64,000 nucleotides of DNA from Paenibacillus sp. IHBB 10380 (GTDB taxonomy: Bacteria > Bacillota > Bacilli > Paenibacillales > Paenibacillaceae). The position numbers and the translations under genes are program-made. This document shows, one piece after another, positions 51,282 through 60,510 of this stretch (its first letter is position 1; each line of letters opens with the position of its first letter). The DNA is taken from positions 1,550,001 to 1,614,000 of the forward strand of contig NZ_CP010976.1 in the NCBI RefSeq assembly GCF_000949425.1, given 5' to 3'. The notes beneath the pieces are model-generated. The model had not been told where the DNA came from, made no database searches, and worked only from the letters and a program-made list of their open reading frames with translations.

Positions 51282-54200
51282 ATGTTGAAGAGACCAAGCA
51301 TTGAAGAAGCACTGAAAGAACGGATATTCATTATGGATGGGGCTATGGGTACTATGATCCAGCAGGAAGACCTCACTGCCCAGGATTTCGGTGGTGAAGA
51401 GTTGGATGGTTGTAACGAAATGTTAGTGCTTACTCGTCCAGATATTATTGAACGCATTCATGAGATGTATCTAGAAGCTGGCGCTGATATGATTGAGACC
51501 AACACATTTGGAGCAACTGCTGTTGTGCTCTCCGAATATGACATACCTGAAAAATCTCGTGAAATCAATCTTAGAGCTACCGAAATTGCTCGTAGAGCAG
51601 CTGATAAATATAGTACGGAAAGTAAACCTCGTTATGTCGTTGGAGCAATGGGACCTACAACGAAGACACTATCTGTAACGGGCGGAGTAACTTTTAAACA
51701 ATTAATTGATAGTTATGAAGAACAAGCGGTTGCCCTAATCGAGGGTGGAGCTGATCTATTACTGTTAGAGACGAGCCAAGACACACTCAATGTTAAGGCC
51801 GGAAGTATTGGGATTGAGAATGCTTTTAAACAATGTGGTGTGAAGCTACCGATTATGATATCTGGAACGATAGAACCTATGGGAACAACCCTAGCTGGAC
51901 AAGGTATCGATTCATTTTATGTATCACTAGAGCATTTGAAACCTATTTCAGTAGGTCTTAACTGTGCGACTGGACCAGAATTCATGAGAGATCATATTCG
52001 TACACTTGCTGAGATATCTAAGTCTGCTGTCAGCTGTTATCCAAACGCTGGACTTCCAGATGAGAACGGTAATTACCATGAGTCACCTGAATCGCTTGCT
52101 CGTAAGATGGCTGCTTTTGCTGAACAGGGTTGGCTTAACATAGCAGGTGGATGTTGTGGTACAACGCCTGAACATATTCGGGTTATGGCAGAGTTACTTA
52201 CGAAGTACGAACCTAGACTTATGAATGGGGAGCATTTACCTGCTGTATCAGGCGTGGATGTTTTATTCATAGAACCAGATAATCGACCGATTATGATCGG
52301 CGAACGTACGAATATATCAGGATCAAGAAAGTTTAAGCGATTAATTAAAGAAGAGAAGTTTGATGAAGCTTCTGAAATTGCTCGTTCCCAGGTTAAGGGC
52401 GGGGCACAAATCATTGATATCAATTTACAGGATACCGATATTGATGAGGCTTTTGCTGTGAATCATTTTCTTCCCTTAGTCGCTAAAAAGGTTAAAGTTC
52501 CGCTCATGATTGACTCTACTTATGATCATATTATTGAGCTTGGGTTACAATACTCTCAAGGTAAAGCGATAATTAACTCTATTAACCTTGAAGACGGTGA
52601 AGTGAAATTTGAAAAAATAGTACCGCTAATCCATCGTTATGGTGCTGCTGTAGTCTGTATTCTGATTGATGAGAGAGGACAAGCTGTCACTCGTGAAGCC
52701 AAATTAGAGGTTGCCACGCGCTCTTATGAACTTTTAGTGCATAAATATGGTCTTCATCCATCAGATATCATTTTTGATCCAAACATGTTCCCAGTCGGTT
52801 CAGGAGATCCACAGTACATAGGATCTGCATTAGAAACAATTGAGGGTATTCGATTGATTAAGGATAAGTATCCTGAGACCAAGACTATATTAGGGCTTAG
52901 CAATATTTCGTTTGGATTACCTGAAGCGGGGCGAGAAGTTCTGAACTCTGTATATTTGTATGAATGTACGAAGGCAGGACTGGATTATGCTATCGTTAAC
53001 ACGGAGAAGCTAGAACGATATGCGTCCATTTCAGAAGAGGATCGACGCCTTGCTGAGGCGCTCATATATGAGACTAGTGATGAGACACTGGCAGCGTTCG
53101 TTGCAGCATTCCGTGAGAAGAAAATTGTGAAAAAAGATAAGATTTCTACACTTACGCTTGAGGAACGCCTTGCCTCGTATGTGGTAGAAGGAACAAAGGA
53201 AGGGCTTATTCCAGATTTGAACGAAGCCTTAAAGAAGTACAGTGCGCTTGAGGTGATTAATGGCCCACTGATGGATGGAATGTCGGAAGTGGGTAGACTT
53301 TTTAACAACAATGAGCTAATCGTTGCTGAAGTGTTGCAGAGTGCGGAAGTGATGAAGGCATCTGTTATATATTTAGAGGATTTCATGGAAAAGAATGAAA
53401 GTAGCTTCAAAGGAAGAATATTGCTTGCAACCGTTAAAGGTGATGTACATGATATCGGTAAAAACCTGGTAGAGATTATACTATCTAATAATGGTTATCA
53501 TATCGTCAATTTGGGTATAAAAGTACCACCGGAGAAGATTATTGAAGCTTATCGAGAAGAGAAGGCGGATCTAATCGGCTTGTCTGGTCTACTTGTGAAA
53601 TCTGCTCAACAAATGGTCATTACTGCTCAGGACTTGAAAAGTTCAGGCATTGATATCCCAATCATGGTGGGTGGAGCAGCGCTTACACGTAAATTCACTA
53701 AGAATCGCATTAAACCTGAATATGATGGTATGGTCCTATACGCTAAAGATGCTATGGATGGACTAGATATAGCGAATAAGCTAATGAATCCAGAGCAGCG
53801 GGAACAGATGCGAGTGGACATGCAAGCAGAGAAAGAAGCTCAAGATGCTGTTCAGAAAGAGATTGTACCGTTGCCTGAATTAACAAGAGCAGTGAAGTCT
53901 AATATTGCTACAGACAATCCAGTATATTTACCACCAGATACTGAGCGACATGTATTACGTAATTATCCAATATCTCATATTCTTCCTTATGTAAATATGC
54001 AGATGTTGATGGGGCATCATCTCGGTCTACGCGGGTCCGTAGAGCAATTACTCGCTGAAGGTAATCCTAAGGCAGTGGAATTAAAAGCGAACGTTGATGC
54101 TATATTAAAAGAAGCAACGCAAGATGGAATTATTCAGGCACACGCTATTTATCGCTTTTTTCCAGCACAGTCCCAAGGAAATGATATTATCATCTATGAT

Positions 54201-54725
54201 CCACAAGATCAGACCCAAATATTGCACACGTTTAGTTTCCCACGGCAAAAGGTAGAGCCATACCTATGCTTAGCAGATTTCTTGAAATCTGTGGATAGTG
54301 GCATCATGGATTATGTAGGATTCTTGATCGTTACAGCCGGTCATGGTGTTCAACAGTTATCTACGGAATGGAAGGACAAAGGAGATTATCTACGCTCTCA
54401 TGTTCTACAGGCTGTTGCTCTTGAGACAGCAGAGGGGTTAGCTGAGCGAATTCACCATATGATGCGTGACACATGGGGATTCTCAGATCCAGCTACGATG
54501 ACAATGAAACAACGCCACGGCGCTCGTTATCAAGGTATACGTGTATCCTTCGGCTATCCAGCCTGTCCTGATCTTGAGGATCAAGGGCCTTTGTTTAAGC
54601 TTCTGAAACCTGAAGATATAGGGATTGAATTAACAGAAGGGTTTATGATGGAACCCGAAGCATCTGTATCGGCAATGGTGTTCAGTCATCCTCAAGCTCA
54701 ATATTTCAACGTAGAGAAGCTATAA
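51282..54725 (+). CDS. metH: Cobalamin-dependent methionine synthase
   Basis: 1147 residues, four modules. Homocysteine domain (MDGAMGTMIQQEDLTAQDFG, zinc cysteines in GLNCATGP and AGGCCGTTP), pterin-binding domain (IGERTNISGSRKFKRLI, DINLQDTDIDE), cobalamin domain with the lower axial ligand His723 in DVHDIGKN and GLSGLLVKSAQQM, and the C-terminal AdoMet-binding reactivation domain (RYQGIRVSFGYPACPDLEDQ). Transfers the methyl group of methyltetrahydrofolate to homocysteine. I saw no cobalamin or SAM riboswitch pattern in the short leader. AGGGGGG RBS. Monocistronic. Confidence 0.97.
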   Translation: MLKRPSIEEALKERIFIMDGAMGTMIQQEDLTAQDFGGEELDGCNEMLVLTRPDIIERIHEMYLEAGADMIETNTFGATAVVLSEYDIPEKSREINLRATEIARRAADKYSTESKPRYVVGAMGPTTKTLSVTGGVTFKQLIDSYEEQAVALIEGGADLLLLETSQDTLNVKAGSIGIENAFKQCGVKLPIMISGTIEPMGTTLAGQGIDSFYVSLEHLKPISVGLNCATGPEFMRDHIRTLAEISKSAVSCYPNAGLPDENGNYHESPESLARKMAAFAEQGWLNIAGGCCGTTPEHIRVMAELLTKYEPRLMNGEHLPAVSGVDVLFIEPDNRPIMIGERTNISGSRKFKRLIKEEKFDEASEIARSQVKGGAQIIDINLQDTDIDEAFAVNHFLPLVAKKVKVPLMIDSTYDHIIELGLQYSQGKAIINSINLEDGEVKFEKIVPLIHRYGAAVVCILIDERGQAVTREAKLEVATRSYELLVHKYGLHPSDIIFDPNMFPVGSGDPQYIGSALETIEGIRLIKDKYPETKTILGLSNISFGLPEAGREVLNSVYLYECTKAGLDYAIVNTEKLERYASISEEDRRLAEALIYETSDETLAAFVAAFREKKIVKKDKISTLTLEERLASYVVEGTKEGLIPDLNEALKKYSALEVINGPLMDGMSEVGRLFNNNELIVAEVLQSAEVMKASVIYLEDFMEKNESSFKGRILLATVKGDVHDIGKNLVEIILSNNGYHIVNLGIKVPPEKIIEAYREEKADLIGLSGLLVKSAQQMVITAQDLKSSGIDIPIMVGGAALTRKFTKNRIKPEYDGMVLYAKDAMDGLDIANKLMNPEQREQMRVDMQAEKEAQDAVQKEIVPLPELTRAVKSNIATDNPVYLPPDTERHVLRNYPISHILPYVNMQMLMGHHLGLRGSVEQLLAEGNPKAVELKANVDAILKEATQDGIIQAHAIYRFFPAQSQGNDIIIYDPQDQTQILHTFSFPRQKVEPYLCLADFLKSVDSGIMDYVGFLIVTAGHGVQQLSTEWKDKGDYLRSHVLQAVALETAEGLAERIHHMMRDTWGFSDPATMTMKQRHGARYQGIRVSFGYPACPDLEDQGPLFKLLKPEDIGIELTEGFMMEPEASVSAMVFSHPQAQYFNVEKL

Positions 54726-54756
54726 CAATAAAATAGAGCAAGAACCTGAAGCGCAA

Positions 54757-54784
54757 AATCCTCCGACACTTCGGAGGTTTTTTG
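54757..54784 (+). terminator. Terminator after metH
   Basis: AATCCTCCGA-CAC-TTCGGAGGTT with T6. Confidence 0.88.
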
Positions 54785-54814
54785 CTGGATTAGTGAAGGG
54801 AGAAAGTGAGTGGT

Positions 54815-55741
54815 ATGGAGATCGTCTTCTTAGGTACGAATGCAGGAGTACCGACTTTGCAGCGTAATGTAACGGCTATTGCGCTCAGATTATTCGAAGA
54901 GAGAAGGAGCTTTTGGTTGTTTGACTGTGGAGAAGCAACACAACATCAAATATTACGCTCCTCACTTAAACTTAGTAAACTTGAAAAAGTATTCATTACA
55001 CATTTACACGGAGATCATTTATTTGGCCTACCAGGATTACTGGCCAGCAGGTCTAATCAAGGGGGGAAATCTCCGTTAACCTTATATGGACCACACGGCT
55101 TAAAACAGTTTATTGATACGGTGATGTCATTGAGTCAATCAAGAATGGATTATGAATTAACTGTGGTGGAACATGATGGTGGAGTGATATTTGAAGATGA
55201 AGGTTTCATGGTGGAGTCTGAATTATTGGACCATCGGATCGATAGCTATGGTTATCGCGTTACAGAGAAGGATAGACCAGGAAGTCTAAATCTTGCCTTA
55301 CTCGAATCTCATGGATGTAAGCCTGGCCCTGTATATGGCAAGCTGAAGAGGGGAGAGAGTATTGACTTAGGTGAGGGTAAGATACTAAAACCAGAAGATG
55401 TACTGGGTAAACCCAAGAAGGGGAGAATTGTTACTATTCTCGGAGATACGAGACCTTGTTCTTCTGTCATCTCACTTGCTAAAGATGCTGATTTACTTGT
55501 ACATGAAGCTACTTTCCTACATGATATGGTGGACACTGCACATGATTATCATCATAGTACAGCTTTACAAGCTGCGGAAGCAGCGAAGAATTCAGGTGTT
55601 CAAGAGCTGGTCTTAACCCATTTCAGCTCTCGTTACAAAGATTTAGAGCAATTAACATTTCTCTTAGATGAGGCTCGTGAGTTATTTCCTAAGACGAGAC
55701 TGGCTGAAGAGCTTATAATGATTGAAGTGAGAAGGTCGTAG
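54815..55741 (+). CDS. rnz: Ribonuclease Z
   Basis: 308 residues from ATG 54815, which gives the canonical MEIVFLGTNAGVPT start; a GTG at 54806 is too near GGGAGA. Metallo-beta-lactamase fold with HLHGDH (63-68), GDTRPCSS and HEATFLHDM metal motifs and the flexible-arm segment rich in Gly/Lys (GPVYGKLKRGESIDLGEGK). It matures tRNA 3' ends. Short form, as in Bacillales. Confidence 0.96.
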   Translation: MEIVFLGTNAGVPTLQRNVTAIALRLFEERRSFWLFDCGEATQHQILRSSLKLSKLEKVFITHLHGDHLFGLPGLLASRSNQGGKSPLTLYGPHGLKQFIDTVMSLSQSRMDYELTVVEHDGGVIFEDEGFMVESELLDHRIDSYGYRVTEKDRPGSLNLALLESHGCKPGPVYGKLKRGESIDLGEGKILKPEDVLGKPKKGRIVTILGDTRPCSSVISLAKDADLLVHEATFLHDMVDTAHDYHHSTALQAAEAAKNSGVQELVLTHFSSRYKDLEQLTFLLDEARELFPKTRLAEELIMIEVRRS

Positions 55742-56259
55742 ATAGGGCAGCATTATTCGGGTAATATAGATATATAATTATTTCTCGGGAAAGCGCAGAG
55801 AATGACAATATATTCTATGTCAATGATATTTGTTGCACTTAAACTTCGATAATTTATGACGAATCCTGATTCAAATTTCTTTCATATGAGCTATAGATGG
55901 TTAGAAATCAGGGAAATACTTCATTCTACGATAAGTTATTGCGTTCTCTTAAGCTTGCTTTTTCAAGGAAATAAATGATCTAGTGGAGAAGCGAAGTGTT
56001 CTCCTAAAAGCTTTCCCTTGGGAAGCTACTCCGAAAGCATACACTTTGCCCCTGAATTTTAACCGCAAACAGCGGAATTTCCCAAAAATTTGGCGGTAAC
56101 AGCGATCCGAAGGACAATCCGTCCGCGTAGCGGTCAGTTATCAACTCGATATATTTTTGAGTGTTGATTTTGGCGTTGAGCCAATTTGTTTATATTTAAA
56201 TACATTAATAATTGATACTATGAAATAAGTGGTCAATAAGGAAAGGAAGGTTATCGTAC
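55742..56259 (+). other. Gene-free stretch holding repeat copy A
   Basis: 518 bases with no gene. The first ~240 bases (55742-55980) are AT-rich with nothing I can name. Repeat copy A fills 55981-56182. The last ~75 bases hold the promoter region and AAAGGAAGG RBS of the next gene. Confidence 0.5.
55981..56182 (+). repeat. Intergenic repeat, copy A
   Basis: About 200 bases aligned with copy B: shared words include AACCGCAAACAGCGG, AACAGCGATC-GAAGGACA, CCGTCCGCGTAGCGGTCA and the end GTTGAGCC. The end forms a hairpin (TCAAC...GTGTTGA). It lacks the GTAGCGGAGAGGACGGA beginning seen in copy B. Confidence 0.8.
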
Positions 56260-57048
56260 ATGAAACAGATTAAAGGGTTACTAATCGATTTGGATGGTAC
56301 ACTTTATCATGGGAATCACATGATTCCTGGAGCTGACGTTCTAATTGATACATTGAAGTCTCGTCATATTCCTTATTTATTTGTAACGAATAATTCTTCT
56401 CGAACACCACAGAGTGTTGCTGCATTACTTAATGGGATGGGAATCCAAGCAGCACCGGAAGATATATGTACTTCTTCACAGGCAACGGCAAAGTATATTG
56501 CTCAGAAGTCTCCAGGAGCAAGAGTGCTAATCCTTGGAGAAGATGGACTACGTGATGCATTACTAGGTGCAGGATTGCAAGAGGTAGACGAATCCCCACA
56601 GTATGTAGTGCAAGGAATAGATCGAACATTTACATATGCTTCATTATCAGAAGCAGTTCGATGGATTAATGAAGGTGCGATCTCCATTCTTACCAATCCT
56701 GATTTAAGGCTTCCATCTGATCATGGTTTTATTCCTGGAGCTGGAACGATAGGTGCAGCCATTGAAGCGGGATCAGGGGTTAAGCCCATTGTAATTGGTA
56801 AACCCTCAAGTCATCTAATGACTTATGCAACTGATTTGTTGAATTTACATCCATCTGAGGTTACTGTTATGGGTGACAATATGCATACAGATATCGCTGC
56901 TGGAGCGGCGGCAGCATGTGAAACGGTACTGGTGCTTACAGGTATCACGACAGAAGAAAACCTACAGCAGCATATTGAGGCAACGGGTATTCAACCTGAC
57001 GCTGTATGCAAAGACTTACAAGAGGCGCTACAGCTCTTATGCCCTTGA
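56260..57048 (+). CDS. HAD-IIA hydrolase (NagD/YutF-like)
   Basis: 262 residues. Motif I LLIDLDGTLYHGN, cap of the C2 (NagD) type, FVTNNSSRTPQSVAALL, KPIVIGKPSSHLM with the motif III Lys, and VMGDNMHTDIAAGAAA. Matches the Gram-positive TIGR01457-like group (YutF). Hydrolyses phosphate monoesters; the physiological substrate is unknown. Stands alone between repeat copies A and B, with AAAGGAAGG as RBS. Confidence 0.92.
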   Translation: MKQIKGLLIDLDGTLYHGNHMIPGADVLIDTLKSRHIPYLFVTNNSSRTPQSVAALLNGMGIQAAPEDICTSSQATAKYIAQKSPGARVLILGEDGLRDALLGAGLQEVDESPQYVVQGIDRTFTYASLSEAVRWINEGAISILTNPDLRLPSDHGFIPGAGTIGAAIEAGSGVKPIVIGKPSSHLMTYATDLLNLHPSEVTVMGDNMHTDIAAGAAAACETVLVLTGITTEENLQQHIEATGIQPDAVCKDLQEALQLLCP

Positions 57049-57109
57049 TATAAAAGGGGAGTAATTATGCCTCTAACCGTAACGAATTCGCTGAAAACAA
57101 TGGATTTTG

Positions 57110-57339
57110 CAGATCGTAGCGGAGAGGACGGAACTGTTCTGGAGAAGCGTAGCGTTCGCCTGAAGCTTTCCTTTGGAAAGCAACTACGAAGGCATATGCT
57201 TTGCCATCGAATTTTACCGCAAACAGCGGTATATTCAAAAAAATTTGGGGGCAACAGCGATCGGAAGGACAATCCGTCCGCGTAGCGGTCATCAATCAAC
57301 ACTATACTTTTTTTCATGCACTAGTTTTAGTGTTGAGCC
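57110..57339 (+). repeat. Intergenic repeat, copy B (most complete)
   Basis: Starts GATCGTAGCGGAGAGGACGGA, contains TTCTGGAGAAGCGTAGCGTT, GGAAAGC words, ACCGCAAACAGCGG, AACAGCGATCGGAAGGACAA, and ends CCGTCCGCGTAGCGGTCA plus the hairpin TCAACACTA...TAGTGTTGA. Start (AGGACGGA) and near-end (TCCGTCC) are complementary, so a long fold is possible. Fills the 334-base gap between two genes; no convincing ORF lies within it. Confidence 0.8.
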
Positions 57340-57382
57340 TTGATGTTATATAAATAGTACAACAAGAAAGGAAGAAGATAAT

Positions 57383-58198
57383 ATGCCAGAATTACCTGAA
57401 ATGGAACATTACCGAAGAGTGCTTTCTAATCATATACTTGATATACCGATCTCAGACATTAAAGTAACTCGGGATAAATCCATTAATGTACCCGTAGATA
57501 CCTTTACATCTGCTTTAATAGGGAACAGAGTTATTTTTGTAGAAAGAAGAGGTAAATATCTGAATTTCCATTTGAATAATGGGGGTCGCTTACTTGTCCA
57601 TCTTATGTTGGGCGGGCTAATGTATTATGGCACAAATGAGGACCTTCCGGACCGTAGTACGCAAGTAGAGATTTCGTTCGGAGAACATACGTTATATTTC
57701 ATAGGACTAAGACTAGGATATATTCATTTGTTATCGGCCAAAGAGGTAGAACAGGTGTTCAGTGAGCTTGGACCTGAGCCTTTGGATCGTAGAATGAACG
57801 CAGAGCGTTTTGTCAAAATTGCAAAAAAACGTCGTGGCGGGCTTAAAACGATGATCGTAAATCAGCATGTTATTGCTGGGATTGGGAATCGTTATGCAGA
57901 TGAAATTGCTTACCGTGCCAGCTTATTACCTTCCGCTAAGGTTCAGGATCTTGGAGAAGAGGCGTTGCAAAAGCTCTACGATAGCATGATTGAAGTTCTG
58001 AATGAAGGTATTGAAGATGGTGGTTATATAGATACGCCGATCCAAAAAGATGACCAACTAACGGGAAATTACAAAGCCAAGTTTAAGGTATATGATCGTG
58101 AAGGGGAGACTTGCTACCGCTGTGGTGGTGTAGTGAGTAAAGTAGAGCTAACTGGACGGAAGGCTTTTTTCTGTCCATCATGCCAACATGATCAATGA
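57383..58198 (+). CDS. Fpg/Nei-family DNA glycosylase
   Basis: 271 residues. Begins MPELPEMEHYRR: after Met removal Pro is the catalytic N-terminus, and PELPE is the family signature. The helix-two-turn-helix IAGIGNRYADEIAYRA and a C-terminal zinc finger (Cys244, Cys247, Cys264, Cys267) are intact. It removes oxidised bases such as 8-oxoguanine and cuts the abasic site. PELPEMEHYRR rather than PELPEVETxRR marks it as a variant Firmicute subgroup, distinct from MutM itself. Overlaps nfo by 11 bases. Confidence 0.9.
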   Translation: MPELPEMEHYRRVLSNHILDIPISDIKVTRDKSINVPVDTFTSALIGNRVIFVERRGKYLNFHLNNGGRLLVHLMLGGLMYYGTNEDLPDRSTQVEISFGEHTLYFIGLRLGYIHLLSAKEVEQVFSELGPEPLDRRMNAERFVKIAKKRRGGLKTMIVNQHVIAGIGNRYADEIAYRASLLPSAKVQDLGEEALQKLYDSMIEVLNEGIEDGGYIDTPIQKDDQLTGNYKAKFKVYDREGETCYRCGGVVSKVELTGRKAFFCPSCQHDQ

Positions 58199-59036
58199 GA
58201 TAAAGATTGGAAGCCATATGAGTATCCGAGGCGGCTATGGGAGAGCAGCACGTCGCGCGGTAGATATGGGAGCCAAGTCTTTTCAATATTTCCCGAAAAA
58301 CCCTCGTAGCTTACACATTAAAACATTGAATAGCAGAGATGCAGCGGATTGTGCAATGTATAGTCAAGAAAATGGGATTTTGAGCATCGCCCATACACCA
58401 TATCCAGTGAATATGGCGATCGGTCAGAGTCGTGGAATCGAACTTTACAATTTGACTGTATCCTCACTTCAGAATGATTTGGACATTGCGGAGGCGTGTG
58501 GTTCACTTGGAATTGTGGTACATTTTGGACATTACAAAGGCACAGATCCATTACAAGGGTACAAAAATATTATAGAATGTCTAAATGACGTACTAAGTTC
58601 TTGGGAAGGCAATACCAAGCTGTTGATTGAGAATCAAGCGGGTCATGGGGGAATCATGGGGACCACGTTGGAAGAGATGGTTAACATTCGTGGTTTGTCT
58701 CGTTATTCAGATAAGATTGGATTTTGTTTCGATACGTGTCACGCCTTTGCTGCGGGGGTATGGGATCCGTCTAATACTAGGGCTCTGATTGAGAAAGGTC
58801 GGCAGTTAGAATATTGGAAGGATGTAGTAGCTATTCACTTGAATGACTCTAAATTCCCTTTTGGCTCAGGTCAGGACCGACATGCGCGAGTTGGAGAGGG
58901 GTGTATTGGGGAAGAAGCATTCCGTCAACTATTCTCGTATCCTGAATTCCAATATACCGTTGCGATTATGGAAACAGAGGCGGGTGAGGATGGAACTCAC
59001 AAAGAAGATATAGCTAAAATTATGAAGTGGTCTTGA
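58188..59036 (+). CDS. nfo: Endonuclease IV (AP endonuclease)
   Basis: 282 residues. TIM-barrel AP endonuclease: KIGSHMSIRGGYGRAARRA, SFQYFPKNPRS, VVHFGHYKG, LLIENQAGHGG (metal Glu), FCFDTCHAFAAG, AIHLNDSKFPFGSGQDRHARV and IMETEAG, covering the trinuclear zinc ligands. It cleaves 5' to the abasic site, acting after the glycosylase encoded directly upstream with overlapping codons, so the two form a base-excision-repair unit. Confidence 0.95.
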   Translation: MINEIKIGSHMSIRGGYGRAARRAVDMGAKSFQYFPKNPRSLHIKTLNSRDAADCAMYSQENGILSIAHTPYPVNMAIGQSRGIELYNLTVSSLQNDLDIAEACGSLGIVVHFGHYKGTDPLQGYKNIIECLNDVLSSWEGNTKLLIENQAGHGGIMGTTLEEMVNIRGLSRYSDKIGFCFDTCHAFAAGVWDPSNTRALIEKGRQLEYWKDVVAIHLNDSKFPFGSGQDRHARVGEGCIGEEAFRQLFSYPEFQYTVAIMETEAGEDGTHKEDIAKIMKWS

Positions 59037-59073
59037 ATATGATCTTTTAGTCTGTATGAAAGGAAGGTGTACT

Positions 59074-59415
59074 GTGATTCATTTATATTTAGATGATTGC
59101 CGGCGCTGCCCTGCGGGCTTCTCATTGGCACGTAGTGGGGAAGAGTGTTTAATGATGCTACGAGAGTGTAAGGTAGATATTTTATCTCTGGATTATGAAT
59201 TAGGTTTAGATAGTACCATGTGTGGTAGGGATGTCGTATCTGCGATCATTCGTGAAGAGTTATATCCTAGAGAAATCTATCTGCATACATCAAGCCTTCA
59301 CGGTAAACAGGAAATGTATCAGCTACTGTACGAACATAAGCCTTCAGAAGTGGTTCTTCATAATGGTCCGATGAGTACTGAGGTGCTGGAACGAATTGCG
59401 GCAGAGCATATCTGA
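59074..59415 (+). CDS. cREC-domain protein (cyclic-phosphate-processing receiver-like)
   Basis: 113 residues from GTG 59074, chosen because AAGGAAGG lies 7 bases before it; an ATG at 59056 has no RBS. Receiver-like pattern: IHLYLDDCRRCPAGFSLARS (acidic pair and CP motif), DILSLDYELGLDS (phospho-acceptor-like Asp), then EIYLHTSSLHGKQEM. These are the features of the cyclic-phosphate-processing receiver (cREC) family rather than a two-component regulator. No output domain. Role unknown. Ends in the start of the thioredoxin-like gene (overlap of one base). Confidence 0.75.
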   Translation: MIHLYLDDCRRCPAGFSLARSGEECLMMLRECKVDILSLDYELGLDSTMCGRDVVSAIIREELYPREIYLHTSSLHGKQEMYQLLYEHKPSEVVLHNGPMSTEVLERIAAEHI

Positions 59416-59735
59416 TGAAAGATCTTAATCAGCAAGAGCTTATTATGGAACTAAGTAACACGGAAACGCCACTAGCTGTTTTCTTCTATACGCCACTATG
59501 CGGAACGTGTAAGGTAGCTAGAAGGATGCTTGAGGTTATTGAACACCTACTGCCGCCGGGTATTTTAACAAGTGCCGATGTGAATATGATGCCTCAACTG
59601 GTACAGCAATATCAGATCACAAGTGTTCCGGCACTACTCGTTGCAGACGCTAGCAAGGTGAATCCACCTAGTATACGCTATCGAATGGGATCTGTAGAAG
59701 AACTGCTGAATGAAATAAGGAGTGTGGTAGAATGA
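59415..59735 (+). CDS. Thioredoxin-like protein with CGTC motif
   Basis: 106 residues. Thioredoxin fold with active site FFYTPLCGTCKVARRML (CGTC instead of CGPC) and the cis-proline region ITSVPALLVA. Cytosolic, no signal peptide. CxxC is intact so redox activity is expected. Coupled to both neighbours by overlapping start/stop codons. Confidence 0.85.
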   Translation: MKDLNQQELIMELSNTETPLAVFFYTPLCGTCKVARRMLEVIEHLLPPGILTSADVNMMPQLVQQYQITSVPALLVADASKVNPPSIRYRMGSVEELLNEIRSVVE

Positions 59736-60505
59736 TATCGATGCAGCATATTTTTCTTCGAAGAGAAGACAACCTTATTCTGGATGATGTATCTTTGCAA
59801 GTAAATAAAGGTGAGAATTGGGTCATACTAGGCCGGAATGGTTCAGGTAAAACGACACTATTAGAAATGATGACAGGTTATCTTTTTCCAAGTAAGGGCC
59901 GGATTGAGGTATTAGGAAATGTATACGGACAATGTGATATACGTGAAGTCCGCAAGGAAATAGGTTATATTAGTCCAACGTTGCTTGAGAAAATGTCGCT
60001 TACTGATCCAATATGGGAAGTTGTAGCCACTGGAGCCTATGCGTTCTTACGATTTTATCAAGACATTCCTGCAGAGGTAAAAGAGAAATCGATCCAACTG
60101 TTGAAAGATATGAATCTTGGTGGGCTGGTAGATCATCCACTCGGGACGCTGTCACAAGGGGAACGTAAAAAGGTGATGTTAGCGCGTTGCTTAATGGGCA
60201 ATCCGAAGCTGTTAATTATGGACGAGCCTTGTGCAGGTCTGGATCTATTTGAGAGAGAGAAAATGCTAGTAGAAATTGATCAGCTTAGACAACGGGATAT
60301 TACGGTTGTATATGTAACACATCACGTAGAGGAAATTGTACCCTTATTTACGCACGTAGCACTTATAAAAGATGGCAAGCTTGCTGGAGCAGGTCCGAAA
60401 GAACAAGTTCTAACTAAAGAAATGATTAAACGTACCTATGAAATTCCAGTTGAGCTGGAATGGGACAATGGACGTCCCTGGATCAAGGTAACTTCTGGAG
60501 GTTAA
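59732..60505 (+). CDS. Soluble ABC ATPase (YlmA-like)
   Basis: 257 residues. Walker A LGRNGSGKTTLLEM, signature TLSQGERKKVMLARCL, Walker B LLIMDEPCAGLD, H-loop VTHHVEEIV. No permease gene is adjacent, which fits the YlmA-type proteins found as lone ATPases in Bacillales. Starts 4 bases inside the thioredoxin-like gene. Substrate or role not known. Confidence 0.88.
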   Translation: MISMQHIFLRREDNLILDDVSLQVNKGENWVILGRNGSGKTTLLEMMTGYLFPSKGRIEVLGNVYGQCDIREVRKEIGYISPTLLEKMSLTDPIWEVVATGAYAFLRFYQDIPAEVKEKSIQLLKDMNLGGLVDHPLGTLSQGERKKVMLARCLMGNPKLLIMDEPCAGLDLFEREKMLVEIDQLRQRDITVVYVTHHVEEIVPLFTHVALIKDGKLAGAGPKEQVLTKEMIKRTYEIPVELEWDNGRPWIKVTSGG

Positions 60506-60510
60506 TCCGT

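Noticed and set aside
57067..57285. Small frames in both directions within repeat copy B
   Set aside because: They do not continue in copy A, which has shifts and stops at the same places; the repeat is non-coding.
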